Source: Draconibacterium orientale (GTDB taxonomy: Bacteria; Bacteroidota; Bacteroidia; Bacteroidales; Prolixibacteraceae). From it: DNA of 64,000 bases. Below, piece by piece: positions 62,041 through 64,000 of this stretch. Below the pieces are notes generated by a model, which ran no database searches, was not told where the DNA came from, and worked only from the letters and a program-made list of their open reading frames with translations. Where the stretch lies: assembly GCF_000626635.1 (NCBI RefSeq), contig NZ_CP007451.1:4880501-4944500 (forward strand), in the 5' to 3' direction. The translations under genes and the position numbers were made by a program. Position 1 is the first letter of the stretch, and every line of letters starts with the position of its first letter.

Positions 62041-63822
62041 CTAAACATGAGAAACATCAATTATCTGTTTACGATAGCGGGTAAACACACGTGCCCGCGA
62101 AATAAATCCAATGTATTTGCCTTCTTCTATCACCGCCAGGTTGTAGCGCCCCGATGATTCAAATTTAGCAGTAACAATTTCCATGCTGTCATTCGGGTCG
62201 ATCGAAAATTCAGGCATATACATCAACTCGCTTATTTTCACTGTATCGTATAGTTCATGGTTGAAGATCATCGTTCTCACGTCGTCCATTTTTACCATTC
62301 CCACCATCGTTCCATCGTTTTTTACAACAGGAAACAAATCGCGGTGGCCCCTGGTAATGGCTTCAGTAAGGTCGCGCAAAGTTGCATCGGGCGACAAAAC
62401 TTCAAAGTCGGTTTCAATTAAATTTTTTACTTGCATCAACTGCAACACATTGGCATCTTTATCGTGGGTTAACAATTCTTTGCGCCGTGCCAACTGAATA
62501 TGATAAACCGAGTTTGGCGTAAATGCCCTGACAATAAGGTATGCAAATGTAGCCGTAACCATGAGCGGCACAAACAACTTGTACCCTCCTGAAATATCTG
62601 CAATCAGGAATATTCCGGTGAGTGGCGCATGTAAAACGCCGGCAATTAACCCGGCCATTCCTATTAATGCAAAGTTATTCGAATTTAGGTCTCGTATGCC
62701 CAGTCGGTTAATAAGCAGCGAAAAAAGCATTCCAGTATTAACTCCCATAAAAAGCGTTGGCGCAAAAATACCACCAACACCTCCTGCTCCAAAGGTAAGC
62801 GATGTGGCTACGATCTTCAGCAAAATTACAGCTACAATAAGTAGCATGGCTGCCCACAATTCTTCACGTAACGAATAGAAAAAACTATTATCGAAAAGAT
62901 AGTTTAAGTCGCCGGCCAAACATTCGTTTATCGACTCGTAACCTTCGCCGTAAAGTGACGGAAAAAGAAAGATCAGCGCTCCCAGACCGGCACCGCCAGC
63001 AAGCAAACGTATTCGGCTGCTTTTCAATTTCTCAAAAATATCGGCTACAAACAAGTACATTTTCGTAAAATATACCGATACAAAACCGGTTACAGCTCCC
63101 AAAGCAATGTAGAAAGGTAAATCGCCCAATTCAAAAGCATCAACCACATTAAACGGGTAAAGTACATCCTGCCCCAAAAATAAATACGAGGTTACCACCG
63201 CAGTTGATGACGCGAGCAAAAGCGGCACCAGCGAAAATACGGTCAGGTCGATCATTATTACCTCCACAGCAAAAACAATAGCTGCAATGGGCGCTTTAAA
63301 AATAGCTGCCATGGCTCCGGCGCAAGCACAGGCAAGCATCAAAATCGTATTTTTATAGTTGAGCCGGAAAATACTGGCAATCCACGATCCCCAGGCAGTT
63401 CCGGTGGCAACTGTTGGCCCCTCCAGCCCTACCGACCCGCCAAAACCAACGGTTAACGAAGCCGTTACAACCGATGAAAATAAGTTATGCCTTGAGATTT
63501 TCCCTTTTCGTTTTGAGATACTATACAACACATTGGGAATTCCGTGTCTGACTTCCGAGCGAACAATATATTTAATAACCAGAATTGCGAGAAAAATTCC
63601 AACAACGGGTAAAGCGAAATAGATATAATTCTGTACTTCATTCGCAACCAGATTGTGAACCATTTCTTCCGTAAAACGCACCGTATTTTTAAGAACAACA
63701 GCCGCTATTCCCGACAAAACACCAATAATAATACTTAGCACGGTTAAAAAACCCCGCTCGCCCAGGTGCTTTAACCGCCACCTGTGCAATCGTACAAAAA
63801 TATGCTGTCTGTGCTTTGTCAT
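62041..63822 (-). CDS. ClC family chloride channel/transporter with CBS pair (first copy)
   Basis: I use the ATG at 63822; a longer frame to 63855 adds only MLIVTFTRSKK. The 593-residue protein has the same plan as its neighbour: RHGIPNVLYS, GSVGLEGPTVATGTAWGS with the gating Glu (GLEGP), GGVGGIFAPTLFMGV and two CBS domains with LSPDATLRDLT and SRARVFTRYRKQIIDVSH. It lies just upstream of the other copy (26 bp between stop and start), so the two are one operon made by tandem duplication. The two copies may form a heteromer or serve different ions. It is divergent from the epimerase gene at the window end. Confidence 0.92.
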   Translation of the reverse strand: MTKHRQHIFVRLHRWRLKHLGERGFLTVLSIIIGVLSGIAAVVLKNTVRFTEEMVHNLVANEVQNYIYFALPVVGIFLAILVIKYIVRSEVRHGIPNVLYSISKRKGKISRHNLFSSVVTASLTVGFGGSVGLEGPTVATGTAWGSWIASIFRLNYKNTILMLACACAGAMAAIFKAPIAAIVFAVEVIMIDLTVFSLVPLLLASSTAVVTSYLFLGQDVLYPFNVVDAFELGDLPFYIALGAVTGFVSVYFTKMYLFVADIFEKLKSSRIRLLAGGAGLGALIFLFPSLYGEGYESINECLAGDLNYLFDNSFFYSLREELWAAMLLIVAVILLKIVATSLTFGAGGVGGIFAPTLFMGVNTGMLFSLLINRLGIRDLNSNNFALIGMAGLIAGVLHAPLTGIFLIADISGGYKLFVPLMVTATFAYLIVRAFTPNSVYHIQLARRKELLTHDKDANVLQLMQVKNLIETDFEVLSPDATLRDLTEAITRGHRDLFPVVKNDGTMVGMVKMDDVRTMIFNHELYDTVKISELMYMPEFSIDPNDSMEIVTAKFESSGRYNLAVIEEGKYIGFISRARVFTRYRKQIIDVSHV

Positions 63823-63921
63823 TTTTTTCGATCTGGTAAAAGTAACAATTAGCAAGCGCGATTAACAAATTTTAAGGAACTAAAAGCTAAAGATTTTGTT
63901 ATCCTAATAAACCAGGGTAAG

Positions 63922-64000
63922 ATGAAAATAAAACTCACAGGAAGTAACGGATATATTGGCCGGCTCATTTCATCAGAATTGCTGAAAAAAGGGCATGCTG
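63922..64000 (+). CDS. NAD-dependent epimerase/dehydratase, cut by the window end
   Basis: ATG 63922 opens a frame of 26 codons before the window ends. The start MKIKLTGSNGYIGRLISSEL has the Rossmann GxxGxxG motif (GSNGYIG) of NAD-dependent epimerases. The rest is outside the window, so the exact family is not decided. It is divergent from the first ClC gene. Confidence 0.7.
   Translation, partial: MKIKLTGSNGYIGRLISSELLKKGHA

Overview
The window looks like chromosomal DNA of a Bacteroidota bacterium, probably from the marine or sediment side of the phylum (Marinilabiliales or Prolixibacteraceae would fit; this is an inference). The grounds are: TonB-dependent receptors with an N-terminal CarboxypepD_reg-like domain; lipoproteins with short lipoboxes; promoter-like TAnnTTTG boxes, two of them preceded at 19 bp by a TTG or TTTG box; few Shine-Dalgarno sites; family-restricted domains (DUF4876, DUF4857, DUF1599, BT_3928-type DoxX, DUF4369-type TlpA); and many palindromic intergenic repeats. 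No rRNA, tRNA, CRISPR array or prophage was seen.

Layout. 1-5.1 kb: lipoprotein, GH29 alpha-L-fucosidase, cupin, YjbQ, YccF, and a DUF432-MscS pair. 5.1-8.6 kb (minus): Crp/Fnr regulator, aminotransferase, flavodoxin and prephenate dehydratase, probably a phenylalanine/aromatic group. 8.6-11.3 kb: a repeat field, a nitronate monooxygenase-like enzyme and a complete 888-bp IS5-type insertion sequence whose transposase seems to need a -1 frameshift. 11.3-16.4 kb: cdaA-folP facing DUF1599-DoxX-tpiA, with a second repeat field before tpiA. 16.6-25.9 kb: a lipoprotein, then six co-directional genes (TonB receptor, DUF4876 lipoprotein, outer-membrane barrel, ABC ATPase, ABC permease, DUF4857 membrane protein) that look like one envelope system with unknown substrate. 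25.9-32.4 kb: prmA, PLD-like nuclease, phosphoesterase, ABM monooxygenase, SixA-like phosphatase, cydAB, rsmE. 32.4-39.6 kb: a molybdenum-enzyme locus with MocA, XdhC, MoaA, MoaD, MoaE, a MoeB-like activator and a two-subunit exported molybdenum hydroxylase. 39.6-45 kb: a 42-bp hairpin tandem array, a TlpA-like lipoprotein, a nested palindromic element, a beta-hydroxyacid dehydrogenase and fumarase. 45-51.5 kb: sialate O-acetylesterase, a second TonB receptor, PhzF and a methyltransferase. 51.6-64 kb: a broken small gene, FRG protein, exported aldo/keto reductase, SulP transporter followed by 21-bp repeats, Gfo/Idh/MocA oxidoreductase, cytidylate-kinase-like protein, an RRM/RGG RNA-binding protein, a glycosylasparaginase, two tandem ClC channels and the start of an NAD-dependent epimerase cut by the window end.

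The parts that fit together best are the molybdenum locus (cofactor synthesis, XdhC/MocA maturation and the hydroxylase that uses the cofactor) and the TonB/DUF4876/barrel/ABC/DUF4857 cluster. The second is my best candidate for an undescribed system. The other notable signals are the 42-bp array, the IS frameshift signal, an out-of-frame C-terminal membrane segment in the DUF4857 gene, and the nested palindrome at 41831-41995. All functional calls come from motif recognition by eye; no database search was run.
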